The notes beneath the pieces were generated by a model. The model made no database searches and was not told the origin of the DNA. It worked only from the letters and a program-made list of their open reading frames with translations. Shown one piece after another: positions 51,490 through 60,043 of a stretch of DNA of 64,000 nt (position 1 is its first letter; every line of letters begins with the position of its first letter). Made by a program: the position numbers and the translations under genes. Origin of the DNA: Thauera carbonicopians (lineage in GTDB: Bacteria > Pseudomonadota > Gammaproteobacteria > Burkholderiales > Rhodocyclaceae); the NCBI RefSeq assembly GCF_025699485.1, contig NZ_JANUXN010000017.1, positions 21,126 through 85,125 on the forward strand, written 5' to 3'.

Positions 51490-53718
51490 TCAGAACGAAG
51501 CGGTCAGCGTCGCGTAAAAGCTGCGGCCGGGCTCGTTGTAGGTGTTGGCGCCTTGGCCGGAGCCCGACGATGCGCGATAGAGGCGCTTGTCGAACAGGTT
51601 ATTGACGCCTGCGCGCAGGTTGAAGGTCTTGTTGAACTGGTAGCCCGCGCTGAGACCGTACAGCGCGTAAGCGCCGCGCACCTTCAGGCCGTCGCCGGTG
51701 ACGGTGGTGTTGTTGGCCGGGTTGCGGTCACGTGGCTCCTGCTTGCCGTAGAAGGTGGCGGTGGCGAGCACCGAGAGTTTCTCCGTGGCCTGCCAGTCCA
51801 GCATGCTGTTGATCGTGTAGCGGGGAATCACCGACAGCGGCTGGCCGGTGTTCTTGTTCTTGCTTTCGATCATGTAGGTGAAGTTGTTGCGCAGCATCAG
51901 GCTGCGGCCGAGATCGCTCGACAGCGGGATGTCCAGGTTGCCCTCGAAGCCGCGGATGATGGCCTTGCCGGTGTTGACCCACTGGAAGGGGCGTGCCAGC
52001 GAGCCACCGATGTCGATGAAGTCGGGGATGTCCTGGTCGCCCATGTCGGCGATGATCTTGTTCTTGTAGTCGTTGTGGAAATAGGTCAGGCCCGCGCCCC
52101 AGCCGGCACGGTTCCAGGCCACGCCCAGTTCCTTGTTGATGCTGATCTCGGGGTCGAGATCCTCGTTGCCGAAGATGTAGCAGGGGCCTTGCACGCGGGT
52201 GCCGTCGGGCAGGTAGGGGCAGCCGTTGCCGCCGGTCACGTACAGGTAGTTGGGGTTGGACTGGTAGAGGTTGGGCGCCTTGAACACGCGCGCGATGCCG
52301 CCCTTGACGGTGATTTCGGGGGTGACTTCCCACGATGCGTTCAGGCTGGGACTCCAGTTGAGGCCGAACTTGTCGTGGTCGTCCAGGCGCAGGCCGGGTG
52401 TGACCACCCAGTTGCCCAGGGCGATGTTGTTCTCGACGAACACGGCCCGCGAGTCGGATTTGCTGATCGCCGTCGGGTTGTTGTTGATGGTCTGGCCGCG
52501 AGTGGTGGCGTAGGGGTCTTCGAGCTTCTCCTTGCGGTATTCGAAGCCGGCGGTCAGCATCTGCCGGATGCCGCCGATCTCCAGCGGCGTGTTGAATTCG
52601 CCGTTCAGGAAGTATTGGTCGAGCTGGTTTTCGGAAGCTTGGGCGTTGGCGCCGATCGAGCCTTCGCCGCCGCCCGCCAGGCCTTCGTTCAGGCGGCGGT
52701 TGGTCGTGCCTTCGTAGGCCAGCGTGACGCGCGAGGTGCGGCCTTCGCCATAGTCGCCGCGGTGGGTGACGCTGCCGGTGCGGCGGTACATGGTGTTGGT
52801 TTCGGCGCCGGAGTTGGCCAGCTCCTGCATCGCGGCGTTGCTGCCGTCGAACAGGCGGTCGCCCGTGTAGATGTTGCCCTGGCGGGAGAAGCCGGCCTCG
52901 AATTCGAGCACGTGGCCTGCGGTCAGGTCCCAGCGCAGCAGGCCGTTGATGTCGCGGTTGCGCACGCCTTCGCGCCCGGCGGGCGGTGTCGCGTCGGGAT
53001 CCACGACCGAGGCGTTGAGGTCGGGTTCGTCGGCGTCGGTCTTGGCGACGTTGCCGTACAGGCGGAAGGAGAACTTCTCGGCCAGCGGGCCGGCGAGGTT
53101 GAAACCGAGGCGCTGGGTGCTGGAGAAGTCCTTGTCCTGCGGCACCAGGGTGTAGGCGGTGACCGAGCCGCTGAGCGTGTCGCTCGGGCGCTTGGTGATG
53201 ATGTTGATCACGCCGCCGGCGGCGCCGGAGCCATAGCGCGCGGCGGCGGGGCCACGCAGCACCTCGATGCGCTCGACGGCGCTGGCAGGCACCCAGTTGG
53301 AGTCGCCGCGCGTGTTGCGCTCGCCGTTGCGGCCCATGCGCACCGAGTTGCGCGAGCTGACCGGCTTGCCGTCGATCAGGATCATGGTGTTTTCCGGCCC
53401 CATGCCGCGCAGGTCGATCTGGCGGTTGTTGCCATAGGCGCCGGACGAGCTGTTGCCCGTCAGGTTGACGCCGGGCATGGTGCGGATCAGTTCGGACAGG
53501 TCGTTGGCCGGCGGCCGCTCGGCGATGTCTTCCTCGGTGATAACGGAAACGCCGGGTGCCTGGCGCAGTTGTTCTTCGGCGGTTCCAAGCACCTGTACCT
53601 CGGCGAGCGTGGCGTCTTGGGCGAATGCGCTGTGCGCGGGCAGGCAGGCGAGGCCGATGGCCGCGACCAGTGGCCTGAGGCGGTGCGAGGTGAGAGGGCT
53701 GGAGGAAGAGCGAGGCAT
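51490..53718 (-). CDS. TonB-dependent siderophore receptor 2 (FepA-like)
   Basis: 742 residues: signal peptide (cleavage near residue 33, AFA-QDA), TonB-box-like ATLAEVQVLG identical to receptor 1, plug (RQIDLRGMGPENTMILIDGK, RGPAAARYGSGAAGGVINII) and beta-barrel ending FYATLTASF. Tandem paralogue of receptor 1; divergence is concentrated in the extracellular-loop regions (for example the stretch after NYLYVTGGNGCP), suggesting different siderophore specificity. It has its own Fur-like box and terminator, so it is separately transcribed. Confidence 0.93.
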   Translation of the reverse strand: MPRSSSSPLTSHRLRPLVAAIGLACLPAHSAFAQDATLAEVQVLGTAEEQLRQAPGVSVITEEDIAERPPANDLSELIRTMPGVNLTGNSSSGAYGNNRQIDLRGMGPENTMILIDGKPVSSRNSVRMGRNGERNTRGDSNWVPASAVERIEVLRGPAAARYGSGAAGGVINIITKRPSDTLSGSVTAYTLVPQDKDFSSTQRLGFNLAGPLAEKFSFRLYGNVAKTDADEPDLNASVVDPDATPPAGREGVRNRDINGLLRWDLTAGHVLEFEAGFSRQGNIYTGDRLFDGSNAAMQELANSGAETNTMYRRTGSVTHRGDYGEGRTSRVTLAYEGTTNRRLNEGLAGGGEGSIGANAQASENQLDQYFLNGEFNTPLEIGGIRQMLTAGFEYRKEKLEDPYATTRGQTINNNPTAISKSDSRAVFVENNIALGNWVVTPGLRLDDHDKFGLNWSPSLNASWEVTPEITVKGGIARVFKAPNLYQSNPNYLYVTGGNGCPYLPDGTRVQGPCYIFGNEDLDPEISINKELGVAWNRAGWGAGLTYFHNDYKNKIIADMGDQDIPDFIDIGGSLARPFQWVNTGKAIIRGFEGNLDIPLSSDLGRSLMLRNNFTYMIESKNKNTGQPLSVIPRYTINSMLDWQATEKLSVLATATFYGKQEPRDRNPANNTTVTGDGLKVRGAYALYGLSAGYQFNKTFNLRAGVNNLFDKRLYRASSGSGQGANTYNEPGRSFYATLTASF

Positions 53719-53813
53719 CGTTGTTCTCGTCGGGCAGGAGTTAAAAAACGTCGCACGGCAACGCCACCGGCATGACTGCAGGTAGAATCGCGTGTTTGGA
53801 TGAGCAATAAAAT

Positions 53814-53832
53814 AAGAATCATAATCATTAAC
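53814..53832 (-). promoter_or_regulatory. Fur-box-like site upstream of TonB receptor 2
   Basis: AAGAATCATAATCATTAAC matches the Fur consensus at 15 of 19 positions by hand alignment. It is overlapped by AACAATTGTAATTGTT (53830-53845), an inverted repeat in the same AT-rich promoter. Confidence 0.75.
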
Positions 53833-54016
53833 AATTGTAATTGTTTGTCGAAATATGGAAAATGTGTGGCATGCCCGTGCCATTTCACGATGGGACGCCT
53901 GGCCGAGGGCAGGGTGTCGGGCAAGCTATCCGCGAATACCCATGAACAACCCCATTTCCCCGCTCGTCCGCGCTCACCCGCAACCGGCCGTGGCGCGGCA
54001 TTCCGGATGAATCATC

Positions 54017-54763
54017 GTGCCGACCGACGCTCCCCGCATCCTGCTCATCGATGACGACCCCGAAATCCGCGCTTCGCTGACCACCTATCTGAGCCGCTAC
54101 GGCATGGAGGTGAGCACCGCCGCCGATGCGGGCAGCGGTCGCAGCCTGCTGGCGCGCGAGCGTTTCGACCTGGCGCTCGCCGAGGTCATGCTGCCGGACG
54201 AGGACGGGCTGTCGCTGTGCCGCTACCTGTACGAACACCTGAAGCTGCCGGTCATCCTGCTGTCGGTGCTGGCCGATCCGGCCGACTGTGTGGCGGCGCT
54301 GGAGCTGGGGGCCGACGACTACATCATCAAGCCCTTCGATCCGCGCGAACTCGTCGCCCGCATCAAGACCGTGCTGCGCCGGATGCGCAATACGATGCGT
54401 AGTGCGGAGGCCGCTGCGCCTGCAGTGATGGGCGAGGCGCGCTATCTGAGCTTCGAGGCCTGGACGCTGGATATCGGCCAGCGCGCGCTGTCGCATCGGA
54501 ACGGCCGCATCGTCGAGTTGAGCGCGGTCGAGTTCCGCCTGCTGCTCGCCCTGGCCGAGCATCCCAACACCGTGCTGAGCCGCGAACGCCTGCTCGATCT
54601 CACCCACCGCGACGAACACGGCGCCTTCGACCGCAGCATCGACACCCAGGTCAGCCGTCTGCGCAAGAAGATCGAGGAAGATCCGCGCCGCCCGCGCCTG
54701 CTGCGTACCGCCTGGGGCGACGGCTATCTGCTGTCGGCCGAGGTGACGCGCCAGGGGGCGTGA
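54017..54763 (+). CDS. OmpR-family response regulator with Glu at the phospho-acceptor site
   Basis: 248 residues from GTG 54017. Receiver domain (1-120): acidic pair LLIDDDPEIRASL, position 56 is Glu (LALAEVMLPDEDG) where the phosphorylatable Asp is expected, Ser in VILLSVLADP and the conserved Lys in DDYIIKPFDPREL. C-terminal OmpR/PhoB winged helix (LSAVEFRLLLALAEHPNTVL, DRSIDTQVSRLRKKIE, RTAWGDGYLL). Asp to Glu often mimics the phosphorylated state. No sensor kinase is adjacent. Divergent from TonB receptor 2, so iron uptake is a possible target. Confidence 0.88.
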   Translation: MPTDAPRILLIDDDPEIRASLTTYLSRYGMEVSTAADAGSGRSLLARERFDLALAEVMLPDEDGLSLCRYLYEHLKLPVILLSVLADPADCVAALELGADDYIIKPFDPRELVARIKTVLRRMRNTMRSAEAAAPAVMGEARYLSFEAWTLDIGQRALSHRNGRIVELSAVEFRLLLALAEHPNTVLSRERLLDLTHRDEHGAFDRSIDTQVSRLRKKIEEDPRRPRLLRTAWGDGYLLSAEVTRQGA

Positions 54764-54911
54764 AACCCGTCTTCGCCGTTGCCGGGGCAGATCGCCGCTT
54801 CGAGCCTGCTGAAGCGAGAGTTCGGAAATGATGAATCTGCCGCCGGCGCGATAAAACTAAACTGCTTCCGTTCGGGACACATGCCCGGACGCCAAAACAA
54901 GGAGGATGACA

Positions 54912-55661
54912 TTGAAGATCCTGGTACCCGTGAAACGCGTTGTCGACTACAACGTGAAGGTTCGCGTCAAGGCTGACGGCAGCGGCGTGGATATAGCGAA
55001 CGTCAAGATGAGCATGAACCCGTTCGACGAGATTGCGGTGGAAGAGGCGGTTCGGCTGAAGGAAGCGGGCGTGGCCACCGAGGTGGTGGCGGTGAGCTGC
55101 GGCGTGGGCGCGTGCCAGGAGACGCTGCGCGCGGCGCTGGCGATCGGTGCCGACCGTGCGATCCTGGTCGAGACCGATGCCGAGCTGCAGCCGCTGGCGG
55201 TGGCCAAGCTGCTGAAGGCGGTGGCCGAGCGTGAGCAGCCGACGCTGGTGATCGGCGGCAAGCAGGCGATCGACGACGACGCCAACCAGACCGGCCAGAT
55301 GCTGGCGGCGCTGGCGGGCTGGCCGCAGGCGACCTTTGCCTCGAAGCTGGTGATCGCCGACGGCAAGGCGCAGGTCACGCGCGAGATCGACGGCGGGCTG
55401 GAGACGCTGTCGATTTCGCTGCCGGCGGTGGTGACGACGGACCTGCGGCTCAACGAGCCGCGCTATGCGACGCTGCCCAACATCATGAAGGCGAAGAAGA
55501 AGCCGCTCGACACGCTGAAGCCCGAAGAGCTGGGCGTGGATGTGGCGCCGCGGCTGCAGACGCTGAAAGTGGCCGAGCCGCCCAAGCGCAGCGCGGGAGA
55601 GCGGGTGGCGGACGTCGCCCAGCTGGTCGACAAACTCAAGAACGTTGCGAAGGTGATCTGA
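54912..55661 (+). CDS. etfB: Electron transfer flavoprotein beta subunit
   Basis: 249 residues. EtfB binds AMP and pairs with EtfA (FAD) to carry electrons from acyl-CoA dehydrogenases to ETF-ubiquinone oxidoreductase. Signature [14 protein letters not shown] at the N-terminus and [20 protein letters not shown] in the middle. The frame has an ATG at 54906, but the ribosome site AAGGAGG (54899-54905) touches it; TTG 54912 lies six bases after it and gives the family's usual MKILVPVKR start, so TTG is preferred. etfA follows by 2 bp. Confidence 0.95.
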   Translation: MKILVPVKRVVDYNVKVRVKADGSGVDIANVKMSMNPFDEIAVEEAVRLKEAGVATEVVAVSCGVGACQETLRAALAIGADRAILVETDAELQPLAVAKLLKAVAEREQPTLVIGGKQAIDDDANQTGQMLAALAGWPQATFASKLVIADGKAQVTREIDGGLETLSISLPAVVTTDLRLNEPRYATLPNIMKAKKKPLDTLKPEELGVDVAPRLQTLKVAEPPKRSAGERVADVAQLVDKLKNVAKVI

Positions 55662-55663
55662 AC

Positions 55664-56593
55664 ATGGCCATTCTCGTCATTGCCGAACACGACAACCAAT
55701 CGCTCAAGGCCGCTACGCTCAACACCGTGACCGCGGCGGCCAAGCTGGGCGGCGACATCCACGTGCTGGTGGCCGGTGCCGGCTGCGGCGCGGCGGCCGA
55801 GGCGGCGGCGAAGATCGCCGGCGTGGCCAAGGTGCTGGTATGCGATGCCGCGCACTACGAAGCGCAGACGGCCGAGAACGTCGCCGAGCTGGTCAAGGGC
55901 CTCGCGCCGAACTACAGCCACGTGCTGGCGCCGGCGACGCCGAACGGCAAGAACATGCTGCCGCGGGTGGCGGCGCTGCTGGACGTGGCGCAGATCAGCG
56001 ACATCGTCGCCATCGAAAGCGCCGACACCTTCGTGCGCCCGATCTACGCCGGCAACGCGCTGGCGACGGTCAAGAGCGCCGACGCGGTCAAGGTCGTCAC
56101 GGTGCGCACCACCGCCTTCGATGCGGCCGCAGAAGGCGGTGCCGCCCCGGTCGAAGCGCTGGCCGCGGGGGCCGACCTGGGCGTGGCGGCGCTGGTCAGC
56201 CGCGAGCTGACCAAGAGCGAGCGCCCGGAGCTGGGTGCGGCCAAGGTCATTGTCTCGGGCGGCCGGGGCGTGGGCAGCGGGGAGAACTACCACAAGCTGC
56301 TCGAGCCGCTGGCGGACAAGCTGGGGGCGGCGCTGGGCGCGAGCCGTGCGGCGGTCGATGCGGGCTATGTGCCGAACGACTACCAGGTGGGCCAGACGGG
56401 CAAGATCGTTGCGCCGCAGCTGTACATCGCGGTGGGCATCTCGGGGGCGATCCAGCACCTGGCGGGGATGAAGGACTCGAAGGTGATCGTGGCGATCAAC
56501 AAGGATCCGGAGGCGCCGATCTTCCAGGTGGCCGACTACGGCCTGGTGGGCGATCTGTTCGAGGTCGTGCCGGAACTGACCGCCGCCGTCTGA
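55664..56593 (+). CDS. etfA: Electron transfer flavoprotein alpha subunit
   Basis: 309 residues. N-terminal domain ([20 protein letters not shown]) and the C-terminal FAD-binding domain with [39 protein letters not shown] and [20 protein letters not shown]. Co-transcribed with etfB. The acyl-CoA dehydrogenase 2.3 kb downstream is a plausible electron donor. Confidence 0.97.
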   Translation: MAILVIAEHDNQSLKAATLNTVTAAAKLGGDIHVLVAGAGCGAAAEAAAKIAGVAKVLVCDAAHYEAQTAENVAELVKGLAPNYSHVLAPATPNGKNMLPRVAALLDVAQISDIVAIESADTFVRPIYAGNALATVKSADAVKVVTVRTTAFDAAAEGGAAPVEALAAGADLGVAALVSRELTKSERPELGAAKVIVSGGRGVGSGENYHKLLEPLADKLGAALGASRAAVDAGYVPNDYQVGQTGKIVAPQLYIAVGISGAIQHLAGMKDSKVIVAINKDPEAPIFQVADYGLVGDLFEVVPELTAAV

Positions 56594-56647
56594 GCGCGGC
56601 AACCGGTTGCGTCGGGCGGGCTCCCGGCCCGCTCCGGCGCTTCTTTC

Positions 56648-56734
56648 CTCGCCAGGAAAATCCGTCTCTCCCTCCTCCGGATTTTCGTGGCGAGCTATGG
56701 CTCGGCGATGCATGGCTCGCCGGGCTTTTTTTTT
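56648..56734 (+). terminator. Tandem hairpins ending the etfBA transcript
   Basis: First a 17-bp inverted repeat (56648-56664 and 56678-56694, one mismatch). Then GCTCGGCGA / TCGCCGGGC (56700-56708 and 56717-56725) followed by nine T, a strong rho-independent terminator. Confidence 0.88.
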
Positions 56735-56786
56735 CGTGTCGCAGAAGGGGTGCCGCAGCCGGCGCGGGCCGGAGCTGGCGTGGCGC

Positions 56787-57725
56787 TCAGGAAGCCCCGC
56801 CGGAGGGCGGGAGGATGCCTGCCCGGCTTTCTGCATGGCCGGGGTAGTCCATGATGCTTTCGATCAGCGCCAGCGTATGGCTCGGCAGCGAGTCGCCGCA
56901 GCGCGACAGCACGTGGCGCTCGCGCAGCGCCCAGTCCTCGTCGAGCGTCTTGATCGAGATCGCCATGGTCTTGCTGTTTCGCCGCGCGGCGGACTCCGGG
57001 ACGATGCCGACGCCGACGCCGGCTTCGACCATCCGGCAGACCGATTCGAAGTTGCTCACCTGGACCCGGATGTGCAGCCGCCTGCGCGCGTTCTGCATCA
57101 ACTGGTCGACGAAGGCCTGCAGGGTGCTGCCCTGGTGCAGGCCGATGTAGTCGTAGTCGATGATGTCAGCGAAGCGGACCTTGTCGAGCGCTTCGAGCGG
57201 GTGTCCCGGGGTCACGGCCAGCACCAGGCGGTCGGTGCTGAAGGTATGGAGTTCGAGTCCGTCGGCGGTGATCGGGCCGGAAGTGATGCCCAGGTCGGTG
57301 GTGCCGTCCAGCACGCCGCGGATGATTTCCGAAGTGGGGCGCTCCTGCAGATTGACGTCGACCTTGGGATGGGCGGCGAGGAAGGTGGCGAGCACTTCGG
57401 GCATGAACTCGGTGACGGCCGTGGTGTTGGCGAAGATCCGGATGCTGCCCTGCACCCCTTCGCCGAAGCGCTGCAGCTCCGATTTCATGTGCTCGATCTC
57501 GCTCAGCACCGTGCGCGCATGCCGCAGCAGGCTCTGGCCGGCCGGCGTCAGCGCGACGCCGCGCGGCGTGCGGTACAGCAATCGCACGCCGGCATTGCCT
57601 TCCAGGTTCTTGACGCGTGCGCTGACCGCAGGGAGCGACAGGTAATTGCGTTCCGCGGCCTTCGTCAGGCTCTTGGTTTCGGCGATGAGACTGAAAAGGG
57701 TCAGATCGCGCAGATCGATGTTCAT
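56787..57725 (-). CDS. LysR-family transcriptional regulator
   Basis: 312 residues from ATG 57725 (MNIDLRDLTLFSLIAETKSL). N-terminal HTH (KAAERNYLSLPAVSARVKNL) and a LysR substrate-binding domain. The frame is open upstream without a plausible start. It is divergent from the acyl-CoA catabolic operon across 161 bp and therefore probably its regulator, sensing an organic acid or CoA ester. No clear LysR box was identified by eye. Confidence 0.9.
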   Translation of the reverse strand: MNIDLRDLTLFSLIAETKSLTKAAERNYLSLPAVSARVKNLEGNAGVRLLYRTPRGVALTPAGQSLLRHARTVLSEIEHMKSELQRFGEGVQGSIRIFANTTAVTEFMPEVLATFLAAHPKVDVNLQERPTSEIIRGVLDGTTDLGITSGPITADGLELHTFSTDRLVLAVTPGHPLEALDKVRFADIIDYDYIGLHQGSTLQAFVDQLMQNARRRLHIRVQVSNFESVCRMVEAGVGVGIVPESAARRNSKTMAISIKTLDEDWALRERHVLSRCGDSLPSHTLALIESIMDYPGHAESRAGILPPSGGAS

Positions 57726-57886
57726 GCCGTCGTTCCGGTCGTTATCCCCTCGAATGTTATGGCTTCGATGGGCTTTCGGGGCTTCGATTGTCGTTAAGGC
57801 AGGGTAAAGGAATGGCGAATTGTGATCGTCCGGCGCCGGGCGGATCATGTCCCGCAGAAAAATATATGCGCCGAAAAGGAGGGTTT

Positions 57887-58750
57887 ATGGAGACTGGGGC
57901 CAACAGCACGAACGCCGATCTGGCAGCGTGGGTGGGGCGGGAGGAAGTTCGCAGCGACCGCGTCGATCTGCGCATCGCCCAGGCGCTGGCCGCCACGTTC
58001 GACCATGAGCCGTCGGCCATCGCCGACGGTGATGCGCTGCCGCCGCTGTGGCACTGGGTGTATTTCACGCCCAATGCGCGCGCCAGCGAGATCGGCCCCG
58101 ACGGCCACCCCCGGCGCGGCGGTTTTCTGCCGCCGGTCGAGCTGCCCAACCGGATGTGGGCGGGCGGGCGGCTGCGCTTCGAGCGGCCCCTGCGCGTCGG
58201 CGAAAACCTGCGCCGGGTGTCCCGAATCCTGAGCTGTGAGCGCAAGAGCGGCCGCAGCGGCGACCTGGTGTTCGTCACCGTCGAGCACACCATCTCCGGC
58301 GCCGACGGCGCCGCCGCGGTGGTCGAAGAGCACGACATCGTCTATCGCAACGCCTCGCCCGGCGGCGGCGGCAAGCTGGCGGGCGAAGCGGTGCCGGCGC
58401 AAGCCGACTTCCGCCGCAGCATCGATCCCGACCCGGTGCTGCTGTTCCGCTATTCGGCGCTGACCTTCAACGGCCACCGCATCCACTACGACCATCCCTA
58501 CGTGACCCAGGTCGAGGGCTACCCGGGCCTGATCGTGCACGGCCCGCTGACGGCGACCCTGCTGCTCGAGGCTTTCCGCCAGGCCAACCCGGACAAGCGC
58601 ATCACCCGCTTCTCGTTCCGCGCCGTCGGGCCGCTGTTCGACATCCACCGCTTCGACGTCTGCGGCCGCATCACCGGGCCCGATGGCGCCGAGCTCTGGA
58701 CCGACGAGAACGGGCGCCTGACGATGAAGGCCGCCGTCGGCTTCGAGTAG
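57887..58750 (+). CDS. MaoC/FAS1-type dehydratase, mesaconyl- or itaconyl-CoA hydratase-like
   Basis: 287 residues, two hot-dog halves: an N-terminal FAS1-like dehydratase part (LPPLWHWVYFTPNARASEIG, GHPRRGGFLPPVELPNRMWA) and a C-terminal MaoC part (RYSALTFNGHRIHYDHPYVT with the catalytic His, GLIVHGPLTATLLLEAF). This resembles mesaconyl-C4-CoA/itaconyl-CoA hydratases. SD AGGAGG precedes ATG 57887. First gene of an operon with acyl-CoA dehydrogenase, MmgE/PrpD, CoA-transferase and CitE-like lyase, which together suggest C5-dicarboxylate catabolism. Confidence 0.8.
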   Translation: METGANSTNADLAAWVGREEVRSDRVDLRIAQALAATFDHEPSAIADGDALPPLWHWVYFTPNARASEIGPDGHPRRGGFLPPVELPNRMWAGGRLRFERPLRVGENLRRVSRILSCERKSGRSGDLVFVTVEHTISGADGAAAVVEEHDIVYRNASPGGGGKLAGEAVPAQADFRRSIDPDPVLLFRYSALTFNGHRIHYDHPYVTQVEGYPGLIVHGPLTATLLLEAFRQANPDKRITRFSFRAVGPLFDIHRFDVCGRITGPDGAELWTDENGRLTMKAAVGFE

Positions 58751-58856
58751 GCCGCTTCTCTTCCACTTCCGCTTCACCGACCGATGCGCTTCGACAGCGA
58801 AGCGCAGGGGTGCGCCTTGGCCGCGATTCCCCCGCTTACCACCACAGGAGACAACC

Positions 58857-60023
58857 ATGTCCGTCATGAACGCCCCCGACCAGCACCAGGACATCCGCGA
58901 CGCCGTCCGCAGCCTGTGCGCGGAATTTCCCGACGAATACTTCCGCAAGATCGACGAGCAGCGCGGCTACCCCGAAGCCTTCGTCGATGCCCTGATCGGC
59001 GCCGGCTGGCTGTCGGCGATGATTCCGGAGGAATACGGCGGCTCCGGCCTCGGCCTCACCGCGGCCTCGGTGATCATGGAAGAGATCAACCGCTCGGGCG
59101 GCAACTCCGGCGCGGTGCATGGCCAGATGTACAACATGGGCACGCTGCTGCGCAACGGCAGCAAGGCGCAGAAGGAGAAGTACCTGCCGGACATCGCCGC
59201 CGGCAAGCTGCGCATCCAGTCGATGGCGGTCACCGAGCCGACCACCGGCACCGACACCACCAAGATCAAGACCGTGGCGGTGAAGAAGGACGGCCGCTAC
59301 GTGGTCAATGGCCAGAAGGTGTGGATCTCCCGCGTGCAGCACTCGGACCTGATGATCCTGCTGGCGCGCACCACGCCGCTGGCCGAGGTGAAGAAGAAGT
59401 CCGAAGGCATGTCGATCTTCATCGTCGAGCTGAAGGACGCCGTCGGCAAGGGCCTGACCGTCAGGCCGATCCCCAACCTGGTCAACCACGAGACCAACGA
59501 GCTGTTCTTCGACAACCTCGAAATCCCCGAGGAAAACCTGATCGGCGAAGAGGGCAAGGGCTTCAAGTACATCCTCGACGGCCTGAACGCCGAGCGCACG
59601 CTGATCGCCGCCGAATGCATCGGCGACGGCTACTGGTTCATCGAGCGCGCGGTGAAGTACGCCAACGACCGCGTCGTCTTCGACCGCCCGATCGGCAAGA
59701 ACCAGGGCGTGCAGTTCCCGATCGCCGACGCCTTCATCGAGATCGAGGCCGCCAACCTGATGCGCTTCAAGGCCTGCGAGCTGTTCGACGCCCACCAGCC
59801 CTGCGGCGCCCAGGCCAACATGGCCAAGTACCTCGCCGCCAAGGCCTCGTGGGAAGCGGCCAACGTCTGCATGCAGACCCACGGCGGCTTCGGCTTCGCC
59901 AACGAGTACGACATCGAGCGCAAGTTCCGCGAGACCCGCCTGTACCAGGTGGCGCCGATCTCGACCAACCTGATCTTCTCCTACGTCGCCGAGCACCTGC
60001 TCGGGCTGCCGCGTTCGTTCTGA
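58857..60023 (+). CDS. Acyl-CoA dehydrogenase
   Basis: 388 residues. Standard three-domain acyl-CoA dehydrogenase: FAD-binding stretches MAVTEPTTGTDTTKIKT and WISRVQHSDL, and the C-terminal helical domain (THGGFGFANEYDIERKFRET). The YEGT-type catalytic Glu motif of short-chain enzymes is replaced by LYQVAPISTNL, so the base must lie elsewhere or be the Glu of the same region. Within this operon a methylsuccinyl-CoA-type or other branched dicarboxylyl-CoA substrate is plausible. Electrons presumably go to the EtfAB encoded nearby. Confidence 0.9.
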   Translation: MSVMNAPDQHQDIRDAVRSLCAEFPDEYFRKIDEQRGYPEAFVDALIGAGWLSAMIPEEYGGSGLGLTAASVIMEEINRSGGNSGAVHGQMYNMGTLLRNGSKAQKEKYLPDIAAGKLRIQSMAVTEPTTGTDTTKIKTVAVKKDGRYVVNGQKVWISRVQHSDLMILLARTTPLAEVKKKSEGMSIFIVELKDAVGKGLTVRPIPNLVNHETNELFFDNLEIPEENLIGEEGKGFKYILDGLNAERTLIAAECIGDGYWFIERAVKYANDRVVFDRPIGKNQGVQFPIADAFIEIEAANLMRFKACELFDAHQPCGAQANMAKYLAAKASWEAANVCMQTHGGFGFANEYDIERKFRETRLYQVAPISTNLIFSYVAEHLLGLPRSF

Positions 60024-60043
60024 GTCCGGCCAGGGAGTTCGCG

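Noticed and set aside
48725..53775. Two long plus-strand frames (about 800 codons each) opposite the TonB receptors
   Set aside because: Both are the complementary shadow of receptor coding sequence; their similarity to each other simply mirrors the receptor paralogy.
54906..54911. ATG 54906 as the etfB start
   Set aside because: The Shine-Dalgarno AAGGAGG directly touches this ATG; TTG 54912 has correct spacing and the family's normal N-terminus.
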